Positions 41,356 to 51,144 are shown, numbered from the stretch's first letter. The stretch is 64,000 nt of DNA from Minicystis rosea (GCA_001931535.1 CP016211.1:7673703-7737702), one strand, 5' to 3'. The notes: a model not told the origin generated them from the letters alone. Program-made: numbers and translations.

Positions 41356-42249
41356 ATGTCAGCTCGTCGGATCGCAGGTATCGTGTGCGCGTGTGTTTCG
41401 CTGCTCGCCGTCCCCGCGGCCGCAGCCACCCTGACCGTGACCACGTCGGCCCCGCTCCAGATTCCCGCCGACGGCAAGACCGTCATCCCCGTGCAGGTCG
41501 AGCTCGCGGACGACAAAGGCCCATCGAGCGACGGCACCAAGATCGACGCCGCCGTCACCGGCGAGCTCGATCTCCTGACCCCCGCGATCGGCACCGTGGG
41601 CGGCAAAGGCACCTTGTTCGTCAAGGCCCGAGGCAAGCCCGGCAAAGGCACGCTGAAGGTGAGCGCGGATCACGCGGAGCGCACCATCGAGATCGACATC
41701 AACCCGGCCGACCTCGATCTCGCCACCATCTTCGCGCGGCTCGGCGCCTTCTTCGTGCTGATGATGCTCCTCAGCCTGGGCGCGGAGAAGGCGGTCGACG
41801 TGATCAAGCTCATCCTCACGTCCGCGGCCGGGAAGAAGTGGCGACCGAAGCCGCGTCTCGCGAGCTACCTCAGCAAGGACCAATCGCTCGTCAGCCTCGA
41901 CGACGCGGCGCTCACCACGATTCATCGCCTCATGATCGGTCCACCGGCGGCCACGGCGACCACGGACGACAAGCGCGCCGCGCTCGAAGCCGCGGACACC
42001 GCCCGCGCTTCGGTGGATTCGATTTGGACGTGGGGGACTCGGCTCGTGGCGGCCGGCATCGGTGTGCTTCTGGCCTTCAGGCTCGACATCGATCTGGTCG
42101 CCCTGCTCGCGCCCGCGGGCGTCCACGCCACCGCGGCCACGGGCCACATCCTCACCGGATTCGGCGCCTCCGCGGGCGCCGCCTTCTGGCAAGACATGCT
42201 CGACAAGATGACGGCAGCCAAGAAGGTGCTGGAGGCGAAGAGCGGTTGA
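41356..42249 (+). CDS. Membrane protein with N-terminal Ig-like domain
   Basis: 297 aa; GGAGG lies upstream of the ATG. A signal peptide (to ~residue 24, AAA) is followed by an Ig/invasin-like domain (LTVTTSAPLQIPADGKTVIP, LTPAIGTVGGKGTLFVKARG). Then come a membrane segment (IFARLGAFFVLMMLLSLGAE), a cytoplasmic-type loop with KKWRPKPRLASYLSKDQ, and a second hydrophobic region (TRLVAAGIGVLLAFRLDIDL, VALLAPAG). No enzyme motif is visible and no family was recognised. Confidence 0.7.
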   Translation: MSARRIAGIVCACVSLLAVPAAAATLTVTTSAPLQIPADGKTVIPVQVELADDKGPSSDGTKIDAAVTGELDLLTPAIGTVGGKGTLFVKARGKPGKGTLKVSADHAERTIEIDINPADLDLATIFARLGAFFVLMMLLSLGAEKAVDVIKLILTSAAGKKWRPKPRLASYLSKDQSLVSLDDAALTTIHRLMIGPPAATATTDDKRAALEAADTARASVDSIWTWGTRLVAAGIGVLLAFRLDIDLVALLAPAGVHATAATGHILTGFGASAGAAFWQDMLDKMTAAKKVLEAKSG

Positions 42250-42475
42250 GCGCGTCGTGCCCGTCTCTGCGAGAAGAGCCCCGATGCGATCGCTGCGAGC
42301 ACATTGGTTGGAAGGGAGATGGAACCGGCGGGCGAGCCGCCTGGGGCGCCCTGCGTCGGGCCATGGGAGGATGGCGCCGGCCGCTGACAGTCGAGGCTGT
42401 CTCGAAATGAAGCACGCGAATCGGGGGAAGTCGCCGCTCGGCAAGCTCCCCCCGATTGGGCCATGGATCAGGGCC

Positions 42476-42503
42476 GGGGCCGCTCGCGGCCCCATCGTGA
42501 TCA
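42476..42503 (-). terminator. Hairpin after the YceI gene, shared motif copy 3
   Basis: The YceI stop codon itself opens TGATCACGATGGGGCCGC, then GA, then GCGGCCCC: an 8-bp stem with a 2-nt loop. It matches vgrG1 from the stop codon through the stem. Confidence 0.55.
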
Positions 42504-43037
42504 GGAGGCCGCGTCCTCGACCTGGATCGCCTCGACGTCCAGCTCCAGCTTCACCTTCTCGCCGACGGCCACGCCGCCGGTCTCGAGGAGAGCGTTGAAG
42601 CTCACGCCGAAGTCCTTGCGGTTGATGGTGCCGTGCGCGTGCAGGCCGGCGACCGTCTTTCCGTAGGGGTTCTTCGAGGTCCCGTGGAACTCCACGTCGA
42701 GCGCCACCGGCTTGGTCACGCCGCGAATCGTCAGGTCCCCGTGCACCACGAACTCGCCGTCTCCCTTGGACTCGATGCTCGTGCTCTTGAAGGTGATCTT
42801 CGGGTGATTCGCCACGTCGAAGAAGTCATTCGCCCGGAGGTGGCCGTCGCGATCGGCGTTGCCGGTGTCGATGCTGGCCACGCTGATCTCGCCCTCGAAG
42901 GACGACTTGGCGAAGTCCTTGGCGTCGAGGCGCACCGAGCCACCGTACTCTTTGAACTGACCGCGAACCGTCGTCACCATCATGTGCTTGACGGAGAAAC
43001 CGATGTGGCTGTGCGTATTGTCGATAACCCAGGCCAT
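42501..43037 (-). CDS. YceI-family protein
   Basis: 178 aa lipocalin-like protein that binds isoprenoid-type lipids. IDNTHSHIGFSVKHMMVTTV is the family's opening, SSFEGEISVASIDTGNADRD and LRANDFFDVANHPKITFKST the conserved middle, and YGKTVAGLHAHGTINRKDFG the end. Unlike many homologues it has no signal peptide: ATG 43037, with GAGG 7 bases upstream, starts directly at MAWVIDNT, so the protein is probably cytoplasmic. Confidence 0.92.
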   Translation of the reverse strand: MAWVIDNTHSHIGFSVKHMMVTTVRGQFKEYGGSVRLDAKDFAKSSFEGEISVASIDTGNADRDGHLRANDFFDVANHPKITFKSTSIESKGDGEFVVHGDLTIRGVTKPVALDVEFHGTSKNPYGKTVAGLHAHGTINRKDFGVSFNALLETGGVAVGEKVKLELDVEAIQVEDAAS

Positions 43038-43502
43038 GGTGCACCTCTTCACGCGCCGCGCTTCGCGCAGCGATGACATTCGATCTCGGGAAGGGCGGGG
43101 CCGCCGAACACTTCGCGGCGTCCTCGGTTCAGGCGGGCTCACCGCCGGTACGCCGCGAAGGTGCGTCGGTTGCCCCGAAAGAGCAACGACGTAAAACGCA
43201 ACCCATCGTTGCACCGGGGCGACGATCCCTGACGGACGCGCGCCATTCGCATGAACGACACCCATCGCTGGGGCAAGGCGCCAGCGACATGGCCCAACGA
43301 GGCGGCGCCGCCGATGCACGTCCCATCAATCGAGCGCCTGGTGGCACCGTCCGGCGAGCGCGTCCATGGATGACGCCGCGGCGCGGCGCACCATCATCGA
43401 TGTTGGAAACGCCGGCCCCTGATTTCAGCGCGTCTCCGGAAGATCAGCGGAGCGACTGCCATCCTCCCGCAATGCCATCTCCCAAGCCGAGCGCGCCGCG
43501 GA
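43038..43502. other. 465 bp without a supported gene
   Basis: No frame has convincing protein composition. The region contains no repeat shared with other parts of the window. It must hold the YceI promoter, which cannot be pinned down. Confidence 0.3.
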
Positions 43503-43904
43503 TCAGCGCAGGATGGTCCAGAAAAGGCCGCCGGCCACCATCAGGATCATCATCAGCAGCATGACGGGCACCATCACGCCCGCCGCGATCATGTCGCCAA
43601 AGCGCTGCGGGGGCCGCATGGCGAGCCCGCGCAGGCGCCGCTCGTCGCTGCGCAGACGCCGTGCCTCGTTCGCGGCCAGCACGAGCGCCTCACGCAGCTC
43701 GACGACCTCGCGCGCGAGCGCGCTCTCATCGGCCGTTTGGCCGACGCTCCGTACGTCGGACACGACCGGGGCCGCCGTCTTCGACGCGCCGAGCGCGAGA
43801 CACTGCTCCCAGCTCGCGGCCGTCGCGGCCTGAACCCGCGAGAGCTCTCCGCGAAGCTGCGCAATCTCCTCGCGCATCGACTCGGCGCTCGTCCGATACG
43901 ACAT
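43503..43904 (-). CDS. Coiled-coil protein with C-terminal membrane anchor
   Basis: 133 aa. Heptad-like helices at the start (EEIAQLRGELSRVQAATAAS) and ~60-90 (LAREVVELREALVLAANEAR) are followed by one hydrophobic segment near the end (MVPVMLLMMILMVAGGLFWT). Tail-anchored topology is likely. No family recognised. Confidence 0.6.
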   Translation of the reverse strand: MSYRTSAESMREEIAQLRGELSRVQAATAASWEQCLALGASKTAAPVVSDVRSVGQTADESALAREVVELREALVLAANEARRLRSDERRLRGLAMRPPQRFGDMIAAGVMVPVMLLMMILMVAGGLFWTILR

Positions 43905-43991
43905 CGCGGTTCAGCATGACCGCTGGGTTCAGTGCGTCAACGGCTTCGATGCGCCTCGCCCCGAGGGCCGTCCGTGCCATCCTGCGCGCGC

Positions 43992-44240
43992 ATGGATCAG
44001 GTTGCCCAGATCGCCGGCGCGCCGCTCATCCTCGTGGCCTTCGCGGCCGCCCAGCTCGGACGTCTCCAAACCAGCTCGCGCCTCTACCTGGTGCTGAACT
44101 TCGTGGGCTCGCTCATCCTCGCGGTGCTCGCCGGGCGCGAACGACAGTGGGGTTTCTTGCTGCTCGAAGGCTCTTGGTCCCTCGTCTCGCTCTACGGCCT
44201 CGGCCGAGCGCTCCTCGGCCGCCCGCCGATGACCCATTGA
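43992..44240 (+). CDS. CBU_0592-like small membrane protein
   Basis: 82 aa with three hydrophobic helices. IAGAPLILVAFAAAQLGRLQ, YLVLNFVGSLILAVLAGRER and QWGFLLLEGSWSLVSLYGLG follow the CBU_0592-type domain pattern (small inner-membrane protein of unknown role). ATG 43992 is used, because residues before it are basic and unlike the family. Confidence 0.75.
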   Translation: MDQVAQIAGAPLILVAFAAAQLGRLQTSSRLYLVLNFVGSLILAVLAGRERQWGFLLLEGSWSLVSLYGLGRALLGRPPMTH

Positions 44241-44325
44241 GACGAGCGCTCCCAAGGCACCTCCGGGCGTGAGCCACGCGGACGGCGCGATGTCGTTCCT
44301 AAAACGACGCGCGTCCGCGCGGCCC

Positions 44326-45156
44326 TCACTTCCGCCGCCTGCGCGCCATCAACATCACCGCGAGCAAGCTACCGAAGCCTGCAAACGCCGGCGCTTCGCC
44401 GCCGGGCATGGAGCACCCGCAGCCGCTCGACGACGCGCTCTCCCCGCCTGCGCCACCGTCTCCGCCCGAGCCGCCCGCGCCGCCTGCACCGCCTGCACCT
44501 GAAGAAGCCGAGCTCGTGGTCGCGCCGCCGGAGCTGCTCGACGAAGCCACGGTGCCACCGTCCGGCGCCGGGCCGGCGTTGATCGAGATGTCGGCGCAAT
44601 GATGGTAGTAACAACCACCCGGGTTGTTGAGCCCGTGGTTCGACATGAACTCGATGATCTGGAGCGTGCACTTCTCACACGTCACGTCGTCGGGCAGCTT
44701 CACCTGAATCGTCTGCGGCCCGCTGAACGACGTCGCATGGAGCAACTCCCCATCTGCGAGCACGGGAAACACGGGTGGATTCTGGATCTCGGCCGACCCG
44801 CAGGGCGTGCTCCCCGCCGTGACCTTGGGATCGTCCGGCAGCTCGCTGCGATCGTGAACGGCGAGCGCGACCCGGTAATGGCCCGGGTGAAAGATGGTCT
44901 CGTTGACGGTAATCGAGATCGTCTGTCCCGGCGCGAACGTCGTGACCTCACCCGTCGGCGTGCCGCCCGAATCGTCACCGCACGGCCCGGCCTTCTGCGG
45001 GTTGCCCAGCGCATCCTGCGACATCCACGACGCGGGCGCCTCCAGAATGAAATGGGCCCGCGCCGGCGCCGGCGCGAAGCTGCACACGGCCGCCGCGAGA
45101 GAGGCGCACGCGAGCGCGCGATGAAGTCGCTTCGGGTTCGATGAAGGTCGGTTCAT
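44326..45156 (-). CDS. SCE4755-type polysaccharide-monooxygenase-like protein with MYXO-CTERM
   Basis: 276 aa. A signal peptide ends at ARA, so the mature N-terminus is His35, as needed for a copper 'histidine brace' of lytic polysaccharide monooxygenases. The core shows FILEAPASWMSQDALGNPQK, PGQTISITVNETIFHPGHYR and CTLQIIEFMSNHGLNNPGGC, then YYHHCADISI. A Gly/Ala/Ser linker leads to a MYXO-CTERM tail: a Cys motif (SSGCGCSMPG), one membrane helix (FAGFGSLLAVMLMA) and RRRRK, which targets proteins to the cell surface. It matches the family first named in Sorangium. Oxidative activity is not proven for the family. Confidence 0.85.
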   Translation of the reverse strand: MNRPSSNPKRLHRALACASLAAAVCSFAPAPARAHFILEAPASWMSQDALGNPQKAGPCGDDSGGTPTGEVTTFAPGQTISITVNETIFHPGHYRVALAVHDRSELPDDPKVTAGSTPCGSAEIQNPPVFPVLADGELLHATSFSGPQTIQVKLPDDVTCEKCTLQIIEFMSNHGLNNPGGCYYHHCADISINAGPAPDGGTVASSSSSGGATTSSASSGAGGAGGAGGSGGDGGAGGESASSSGCGCSMPGGEAPAFAGFGSLLAVMLMARRRRK

Positions 45157-45290
45157 GACGATTGGAGATGATCCCTCTCGGCCGTCACCGACGTCAACGG
45201 ACCTCATCCGAGCCGCCGACGATTTGAGGCGACGAGAGGCCCCGGGGCTCGGTTATCATCGTCGCGCTGTCCAGCAAATCAGGGGGGCTC

Positions 45291-48200
45291 GTGGGGCACG
45301 GATACGCGCGAACGTGGGGGGTTTCTGCGATCACGGCGGCCGGCCTGCTGCTACACGGCGTGGCCTTCGCACAGGGAACGGGGGTGCTCGTCGGCACGGT
45401 CCGCGACGCCGCCACCCACAAGCCGCTCGTCGACGTCACGGTGAGCGTCACCTCGCCGAGCCTGCAAGGCGAGCAAACCGTCGTCACCGACGCCACCGGC
45501 CAATACCGTATCCCGAACCTCCCTCCGGGCACGTACACCCTGCGTCTCGAGGCCGACGGTCACCGTGGTTATGCACGCAGCGACGTCGGCCTGCGCGTCT
45601 CCACCACCGTCCGGGTCAATGCCGATCTCCTCCCCGAAGGCCTGCAAGCCAAGGAGGAGGTGGTCGTCGCCGCCGCGCCCACCGTCGACGTCGCCTCCAG
45701 CACCACCGGCGTCAGCCTCAACAACGATTTCATCGGGCGCGTCGCCCTGATTCCCCGAGCGCCAAAGGCGCGATGACCCGTTCGTTCGAGGGCCTCGCCG
45801 AGGTCGCCCCCGGCGCCGTCGCCGATCGCTACGGCGTCTCCATCAGCGGCACGACCTCGCCCGAGAATCAGTACGTCATCGATGGTTTGAGCGTCAACAA
45901 CCCTGCCTTTGCCGTCATCGGCACGCCGCTCTCCATCGATTTCGTCAAGGAGGCCAACATCATCACCGGCGGGTACATGCCGGAGTTCGGCCGCGCCACG
46001 GGCGGTTATCTCGACGTCGTCACCAAGAGCGGCGGCAACCAATTCCATGGCTCCGTGTTCGCGAGCGTCACGCCCGGCGCCTTGGAAGGCCCGCGCGCCG
46101 CCCTCCCCAACTCGGGCAGCTCCATCGCCACCCGATATCAGCTCTCCTCCCTCCGCACCCTCGGCCTCGAGATCGGCGGCCCCATCGTCACGGATCGCCT
46201 CTGGTTCTACGCCGGCGTCTCCATGGCCCTCGGCACCACGCGCATCGATCGCAGCTTGAACCTCCTCGGCACGAAGGATGGAGTCGCGACCCAAACGCCC
46301 CTCCCCGGCGGCGCCCAGCGCTACGAGGCGTCGCAGCGGGCCATCACCTACCTCGCCAAGCTGACGTGGAAGATCGATCGCGACAACACCCTCACCCTCT
46401 CGGTCTATGGATCGCCCATGTTCTCGGGCGGCCGCGGCACCTTCGGGGTCAATCCGCTCGACGGCACGCCCGAGCTCAACAACACCTACAGCAAGAACAT
46501 CGTCAACGGCACCTTCGATTCGCTGGCGCACACCTACATCAACAACGCCACCGACACCTCGCTCAAGTGGCAAAGCGCCTTCCACGAGAAGCGCACCCTG
46601 CTCGACGTCACCCTCGGCTGGCACCACGAGGTGAACATCATCGCCGCGTCGGACGGCTCGCGCCTCGGCAGCGGCAAAGGCCTCTCGGCCATGCCGCAGA
46701 TCTATTGGCAGCGATCGCCGGCCCACTCGATCAACGATTTCGAGGCCTCGAGCGCCACGCGCGCCTGTGATCCCGCGGGCGTGGCCGAGGCCGTCCGCTG
46801 CCCCGTCACCACGTATTACACGGGCGGCCCCGGCTTCCTCCCCGAGCGCACCCTCGATCGCTTTCAGGGCAAGGCCGTGCTCACCCGCATCTTCAACGCG
46901 CTCGGCCATCACGTGGCCAAAGCCGGCTTCGACTTCGAGGCCATGCGCTTCGCCGCCCGTCATGGCTACTCCGGATCCAACGTCTATTGGGAGACGCCGG
47001 ATGGTACGGGCTTCTTCGATTTCCGCCGCTACGGCTTCCTCAACGGGCCCGACAAGCCGAAAGTCCTCGACGTCTTCGAGGCCACCGCGCGCTCGCTCAC
47101 CGCCGGCGGCTTCCTCCAAGACAGTTGGAGCATCGCCGACAAGGTCACGGTCAACGTCGGCGTCCGTTACGACGCCCAGCTCCTCTATGGATCCGACGGC
47201 AAGCTGGCCATGAGCCTGCCGCACCAGTGGTCGCCGCGCATCGGCGTCGTCTACGATTTCACCCAGACCGGCCGCTCCCGCCTCTTCGCCAACTACGCTC
47301 GATATTACGAGAGCGTCCCGCTCGACATGGTGGAGCGCACGAGCCCCGGCGAGCGCTACATCGCTTCGGTCCACGATGGATCCCGCTGCGATCCCCGCAA
47401 ACCCTCCTCCGCGGCGAACCCGTGTGACGACGATCAAAGCCGCTTCACCGTCGGCCCGCCCTGGGGCGCGAACCAGAAGTGGCTCACCATCAGCAGCGAC
47501 AAGGCCCCCGTCGATCCGAACATCAAGCCACAGTCGTCGGACGAGATCGTGATCGGCGGCGAGGTCGAGGTCCTGCCCGGCGGCCGCTTCGGCGTCACCT
47601 ACACGAAGCGCTGGCAAAACCGCATCATCGAGGACATGAGCCGGGACGAGGCCCAATCCTCCTTCTTCGGTAACCCCGGGTATGGCATCGCCAAGGACTT
47701 CCCCAAAGCCACCCGCGACTACGACGCCATCACCCTCTATTTCCAAAAGGCCTTTCGCGACGGCTGGCTCGCCCAAGCGAGCTACACCGTCTCCAGCCTG
47801 CGCGGCAATTGGTCGGGCCTCTTCCAGCCGGAGACGGCCCAGCTCGACCCGAACCTCAACTCCGATTTCGATCTCCGCTCGCTCCTCATCAACCGCACAG
47901 GGCCCCTCCCCGGCGACCACACCCATCAGCTCAAGGCCTATGTCGCCCGCGATTTTCTCATCGCCGGCCGCGGCTTCATGACCCCCGGCCTCACCTTCCG
48001 CGCCCTCTCCGGGGCGCCGACCTCGTATTTCGGCGCGCACCCGCTCTATGGCCCGGACAACGTCTTCATCCTTCCCCGCGGCGCCGGCGAGCGCCTCCCG
48101 TGGGTCTTCGACATCGACGCGCACCTCGCCGCGGGCGTGAAGCTCGCCAAGGAGAGCAGCCTGGAGCTGTCTTTGGACGTCTTCAACCTCTTCGGCTTCC

Positions 48201-48400
48201 AGGCCGTCACGGCCCGCGATCAGACCTACACCCTCGACAGCGTGCAGCCCATCGAAGGAGGCACGATTCAAGATCTCGCCCGCCTCAAGACCGCCGGCGG
48301 CGCGCCCTTCGATCCGCAGCACAAGAATCCGAATTTCGGCAACCCCATCGCGTACCAAGCGCCCCGTCAATTCCGCTTCGGAGCCAAGGTGACGTTCTGA
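45291..48400 (+). CDS. TonB-dependent receptor with carboxypeptidase-regulatory N-domain, frame interrupted
   Basis: A GTG start at 45291 (after a G-rich site) gives a signal peptide (cut near AFA-QG, ~29) and a carboxypeptidase-regulatory-like beta domain (GVLVGTVRDAATHKPLVDVT, IPNLPPGTYTLRLEADGH), then VASSTTGVSLNNDFIGRVAL before a stop at 45776. The rest continues in the next frame from PSAKGAMTRSFEGLAEVAPG through the plug (ISGTTSPENQYVIDGLSVNN) and a large barrel ending FRFGAKVTF at 48400. One extra C in the CCCC run at 45753-45756 would restore a single protein of ~1036 aa. It imports a large substrate through the outer membrane. A lipoprotein gene overlaps its stop. Confidence 0.88.
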
Positions 48401-49164
48401 TGAAACGCGCGCTCCTCGCCCCGCTTCTGGCCCTCCTCGCCGCGGCGCTCCCCTCCTGCGGTCAGCCTCGCATCAACTGCACCACCGGCCATGGTGGGTT
48501 TGCCGCCCGCTACACCCTGAAGCCCGGCTCGAAGCAGGGAGAAGGCACCTGCGACACGTTGAAGGGCGAAATCATCGGCCTCGAGAAATACAACCCGGCG
48601 CGCGACGACCCGAACAAACAAGACCTCACGCACGCCATCCTCGCCATCCAATCCTCGGCGCTCGGCAACCTGGCCAATGCCGCCGAGGCCGCCGGCCTCA
48701 CGGTGGATCGATCCAAGGTCAGCTCCATCGGCGACTTCACCTCCGTCACGCCCGACGACGAAGACGTGTGCTCCGTCCCCGCGCTCGCCGCCGCCGCGCT
48801 CGACGTCCCCGCCATCGACATGTCCCCCGCCACGTCCCTTCGTTACGAATGGAGCGACGTCCGCGTCTACGTGACCACCGCCTCCCCCGGCACGCAAATG
48901 GTGGCCACCGTCAAAATCACCCAAGACGGCTGCTCCGCCCAATTCGACGTCCTCGGCCTCTGGCCCGCCGTCTCCTGCGAAACGCTCGACGCCGAAGGCA
49001 ACGGCACCGGCGCGCCCGATCCCGTGCGCTGCGATCCCAACGCCGACCCAGACGCCGGCCGCCCCACCGGCTCCGGCATCAACCCCGATCTGAAGGACGC
49101 GATCGTCTGCGATCCCGATCTCCTGCTGTGCGTCCTCAAGGAGATCCCGGCCGCACTGCGCTGA
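48400..49164 (+). CDS. Lipoprotein partner of the TonB receptor
   Basis: 254 aa. ATG shares a base with the receptor stop (TGATG), so it is co-translated. A lipobox (ALPSC, Cys20) anchors it. The body has YTLKPGSKQGEGTCDTLKGE, YEWSDVRVYVTTASPGTQMV and several Cys, with an Asp/Pro-rich segment (DPNADPDAGRPTGSG). Outer-membrane lipoproteins in this position often assist a TonB receptor as substrate-binding partner; this is inference. Confidence 0.82.
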   Translation: MKRALLAPLLALLAAALPSCGQPRINCTTGHGGFAARYTLKPGSKQGEGTCDTLKGEIIGLEKYNPARDDPNKQDLTHAILAIQSSALGNLANAAEAAGLTVDRSKVSSIGDFTSVTPDDEDVCSVPALAAAALDVPAIDMSPATSLRYEWSDVRVYVTTASPGTQMVATVKITQDGCSAQFDVLGLWPAVSCETLDAEGNGTGAPDPVRCDPNADPDAGRPTGSGINPDLKDAIVCDPDLLLCVLKEIPAALR

Positions 49165-49181
49165 CGGCACCAAAGACACGA

Positions 49182-49214
49182 AGACGCAAAAACCCAAATC
49201 GTCTTTTTGCGTCT
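49182..49214 (+). terminator. Bidirectional intrinsic terminator
   Basis: AGACGCAAAAA (49182-49192) and TTTTTGCGTCT (49204-49214) form a perfect 11-bp stem with an 11-nt loop, 18 bp after the lipoprotein stop and followed by a T/C-rich run with further TTTGCG copies. The next gene converges from the other side, so it probably serves both strands. Confidence 0.8.
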
Positions 49215-49263
49215 CTGCGTCTTTGCGCCTTTGCGTTTTTCTCTTCTTCTTCTCTCCGCTCCC

Positions 49264-50238
49264 TCAAGCCCGCTCGGGAGCCGCCTGCCTGGTCTCCATC
49301 GGCCGATTGGCCAGCCCATACGCCCCCAGCGCCCCCGCGGTGACGACCGCGATCACGGCCATCCTTCCACCGAAGCCCGGCGTCCCCATGCCGAAGAGCA
49401 CGAGTGCGGCGAAGAAGTGATAGGCGTAGTAGAGCACCGGAATCCGAAGCAGCTCCCGATCCCGCGTCCTCGGCTCCGCCGCCGGGCGCGACAGGGCCGC
49501 GACGGTCAGGCTGAGCGCGAAGAGCCCAGCCACGATGGTCCCGTCCGAGATCCCACGGCTCTTGAGGAAGTGGAAGGGGAGGAACGAGATCAGACCGAAG
49601 AAAATGGTCAGGTACGAGAGCGGGAGCGCGAGCAGCGCGATGCGCACAGGCTTCTTGGGATCGGCGCCCCAGCGGGCGAAACCGCGTGTCACCGCCGCGA
49701 GGAGACCGCCCCAGGCAAGGTGCCAGTAGTAGCTCGTGACCGGGACATTGTGCCAGCGAAAGGCCATGTTCGGATCGGAGTCCGACCAGCTCCACCAGCC
49801 GAGCACGGGCCCCAGGATGTCGAAGGGGAAATCCATGGCCACGATGAGCGCCCCCGCGGTGAAGGTCTGCGCGACCCAGCCGGCGCGGAGGCGGCGCGCG
49901 GTGATGATGCTCGTGTATTGGAGCACCGGATACAGCGTCACCACGTAGAGCGGGAGCTGGTGCTTGTAGAACATCACGGCGAACTGGCCGTGCTTGAAGC
50001 TCTCGAGGAAGTTGTACGACCCGATCTCCATCACGAGGCCGTACGTGAAGGAGACGCCCCATGTGAAGAGCGGGAGCCCGTCGCCGCGCTCGCGCGCGCG
50101 GAGCGCGTGGAGCAGCGAGAGGACGCCGCAGATCACCACGACCACCTCGAGCCCGAAGAACGAGAGGTTCGCCGTGGACCAGGGGGCGCGGAGCGTGACG
50201 AGGAAGGTGTCGAGGAGCGGCTCTGTCGATCGCATCAT
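49264..50238 (-). CDS. Polytopic membrane protein in the sterol-modification group
   Basis: 324 aa with about eight to nine hydrophobic helices (LSFFGLEVVVVICGVLSLLH, FAVMFYKHQLPLYVVTLYPV, ALLALPLSYLTIFFGLISFL, MAVIAVVTAGALGAYGLANR). Charged/aromatic loops carry AMDFPFDILGPVLGWWSWSD. ATGA overlap couples it to the desaturase gene upstream. I do not recognise the family; carotenoid- or sterol-processing membrane proteins can have similar topology. Confidence 0.65.
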   Translation of the reverse strand: MMRSTEPLLDTFLVTLRAPWSTANLSFFGLEVVVVICGVLSLLHALRARERGDGLPLFTWGVSFTYGLVMEIGSYNFLESFKHGQFAVMFYKHQLPLYVVTLYPVLQYTSIITARRLRAGWVAQTFTAGALIVAMDFPFDILGPVLGWWSWSDSDPNMAFRWHNVPVTSYYWHLAWGGLLAAVTRGFARWGADPKKPVRIALLALPLSYLTIFFGLISFLPFHFLKSRGISDGTIVAGLFALSLTVAALSRPAAEPRTRDRELLRIPVLYYAYHFFAALVLFGMGTPGFGGRMAVIAVVTAGALGAYGLANRPMETRQAAPERA

Positions 50239-51107
50239 GATGTCGTGTCTGCGGGCTGCGCGCTCGCGGTCACCGGCGGCGCGGAGCGCGCGCCGGCCGG
50301 AGCGGCCTTGCGGCTGTAATCCACGTACGGCGCGGGCGCGCCCTCGGCGGCGCCGGGCGCGGCGCGGCCACGACCACCGAAGACGTCGGCGCCATAGACG
50401 CGGCCGACGCGGCGATACGTGCCGAAGATCCGATCCCAGATGCCCAGGTTCTGGCCGTAGTTGACGTGGAAATGCACGTGATGATCGTCGTGGAAGCGCG
50501 TCGGCGGCCGGCACGGGATCCACGGGTGGAGATCGACGCCGGCGTGGTCCACGAGGGCCACGTAGTTCTGATAGAGGAGCACCGCGATCAACCCCCCCAC
50601 GTAGATGGGCATGAAGAAGAGGGGGATCAGCATCACCGATTGATACGTGGCGAACTCGAGCGGGTGTGTGGCGAGGGCCGTGAACGCCGTCGGCGCCGTG
50701 TAGCGATGATGATAGCGGTGGATGTAGCGAAACAAGAGCGGCCGGTGCAGAAGCCGGTGAGCCCAGTAAAGGCCCATGTCGGTGAGGAAGAAGTAGACGA
50801 CCGTCATGACCAGGGAGAAGACGATTCCCCGCTCCCGCCAGTCGAGGTACACGGCCGATTTGCCGCCGGTCGCGAGGTAGTGCGCAAAGAACCCCGATGC
50901 GATCGAGGCGGCCGTCATGTTGGCCGTCCCGAGGAGGAGCTGCTCTCGCTGCATCTTGGACGAGAGCCAGCGCTTCGGCTGGCACTTCCACGTCTCGGCC
51001 TGATCGCGGCGGCCACGGTAATACACGAGCTCGAAGAGCCCGGCGATGCCGTAGTACATTCCAAGGCCACCGGCGATCGACATCGCTATGTACTCCAAGC
51101 GCGTCAT
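50235..51107 (-). CDS. Sterol desaturase / fatty-acid hydroxylase superfamily protein
   Basis: 290 aa membrane di-iron enzyme. The three His clusters are visible: HRLLH (117-121), HRYHH (130-134) and HDDHH (206-210), separated by membrane helices. The superfamily introduces a double bond or hydroxyl into sterols, fatty acids or carotenoids. ATG 51107 has GGAGG upstream. The C-terminal ~55 residues are a Gly/Ala/Pro-rich tail. Stop/start overlap with the next gene and a divergent sterol-type Rieske oxygenase point to sterol or related isoprenoid metabolism. Confidence 0.88.
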   Translation of the reverse strand: MTRLEYIAMSIAGGLGMYYGIAGLFELVYYRGRRDQAETWKCQPKRWLSSKMQREQLLLGTANMTAASIASGFFAHYLATGGKSAVYLDWRERGIVFSLVMTVVYFFLTDMGLYWAHRLLHRPLLFRYIHRYHHRYTAPTAFTALATHPLEFATYQSVMLIPLFFMPIYVGGLIAVLLYQNYVALVDHAGVDLHPWIPCRPPTRFHDDHHVHFHVNYGQNLGIWDRIFGTYRRVGRVYGADVFGGRGRAAPGAAEGAPAPYVDYSRKAAPAGARSAPPVTASAQPADTTS

Positions 51108-51132
51108 GGTGTAGCGATCCTCCATCTCTCGG

Positions 51133-51144
51133 TGACGTGCGTCA
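51133..51144. promoter_or_regulatory. TGACG-TG-CGTCA dyad in a divergent promoter
   Basis: A perfect 5-bp inverted repeat with 2-bp spacer in the 115-bp gap between the desaturase and Rieske genes. A shared regulator site is possible; none is known. Confidence 0.35.

Noticed and set aside
43038..43502. Plus-strand frame MTFDLGKGGAAEHF... upstream of the YceI gene
   Set aside because: Low-complexity composition, no ribosome-binding site and no family resemblance.
45569..48370. A 933-codon open frame antisense to the TonB receptor, and many similar long antisense frames
   Set aside because: High GC lowers stop-codon frequency on the opposite strand. The product is Arg/Gly/Glu-rich and without domains, while the sense frame has plug and barrel motifs.
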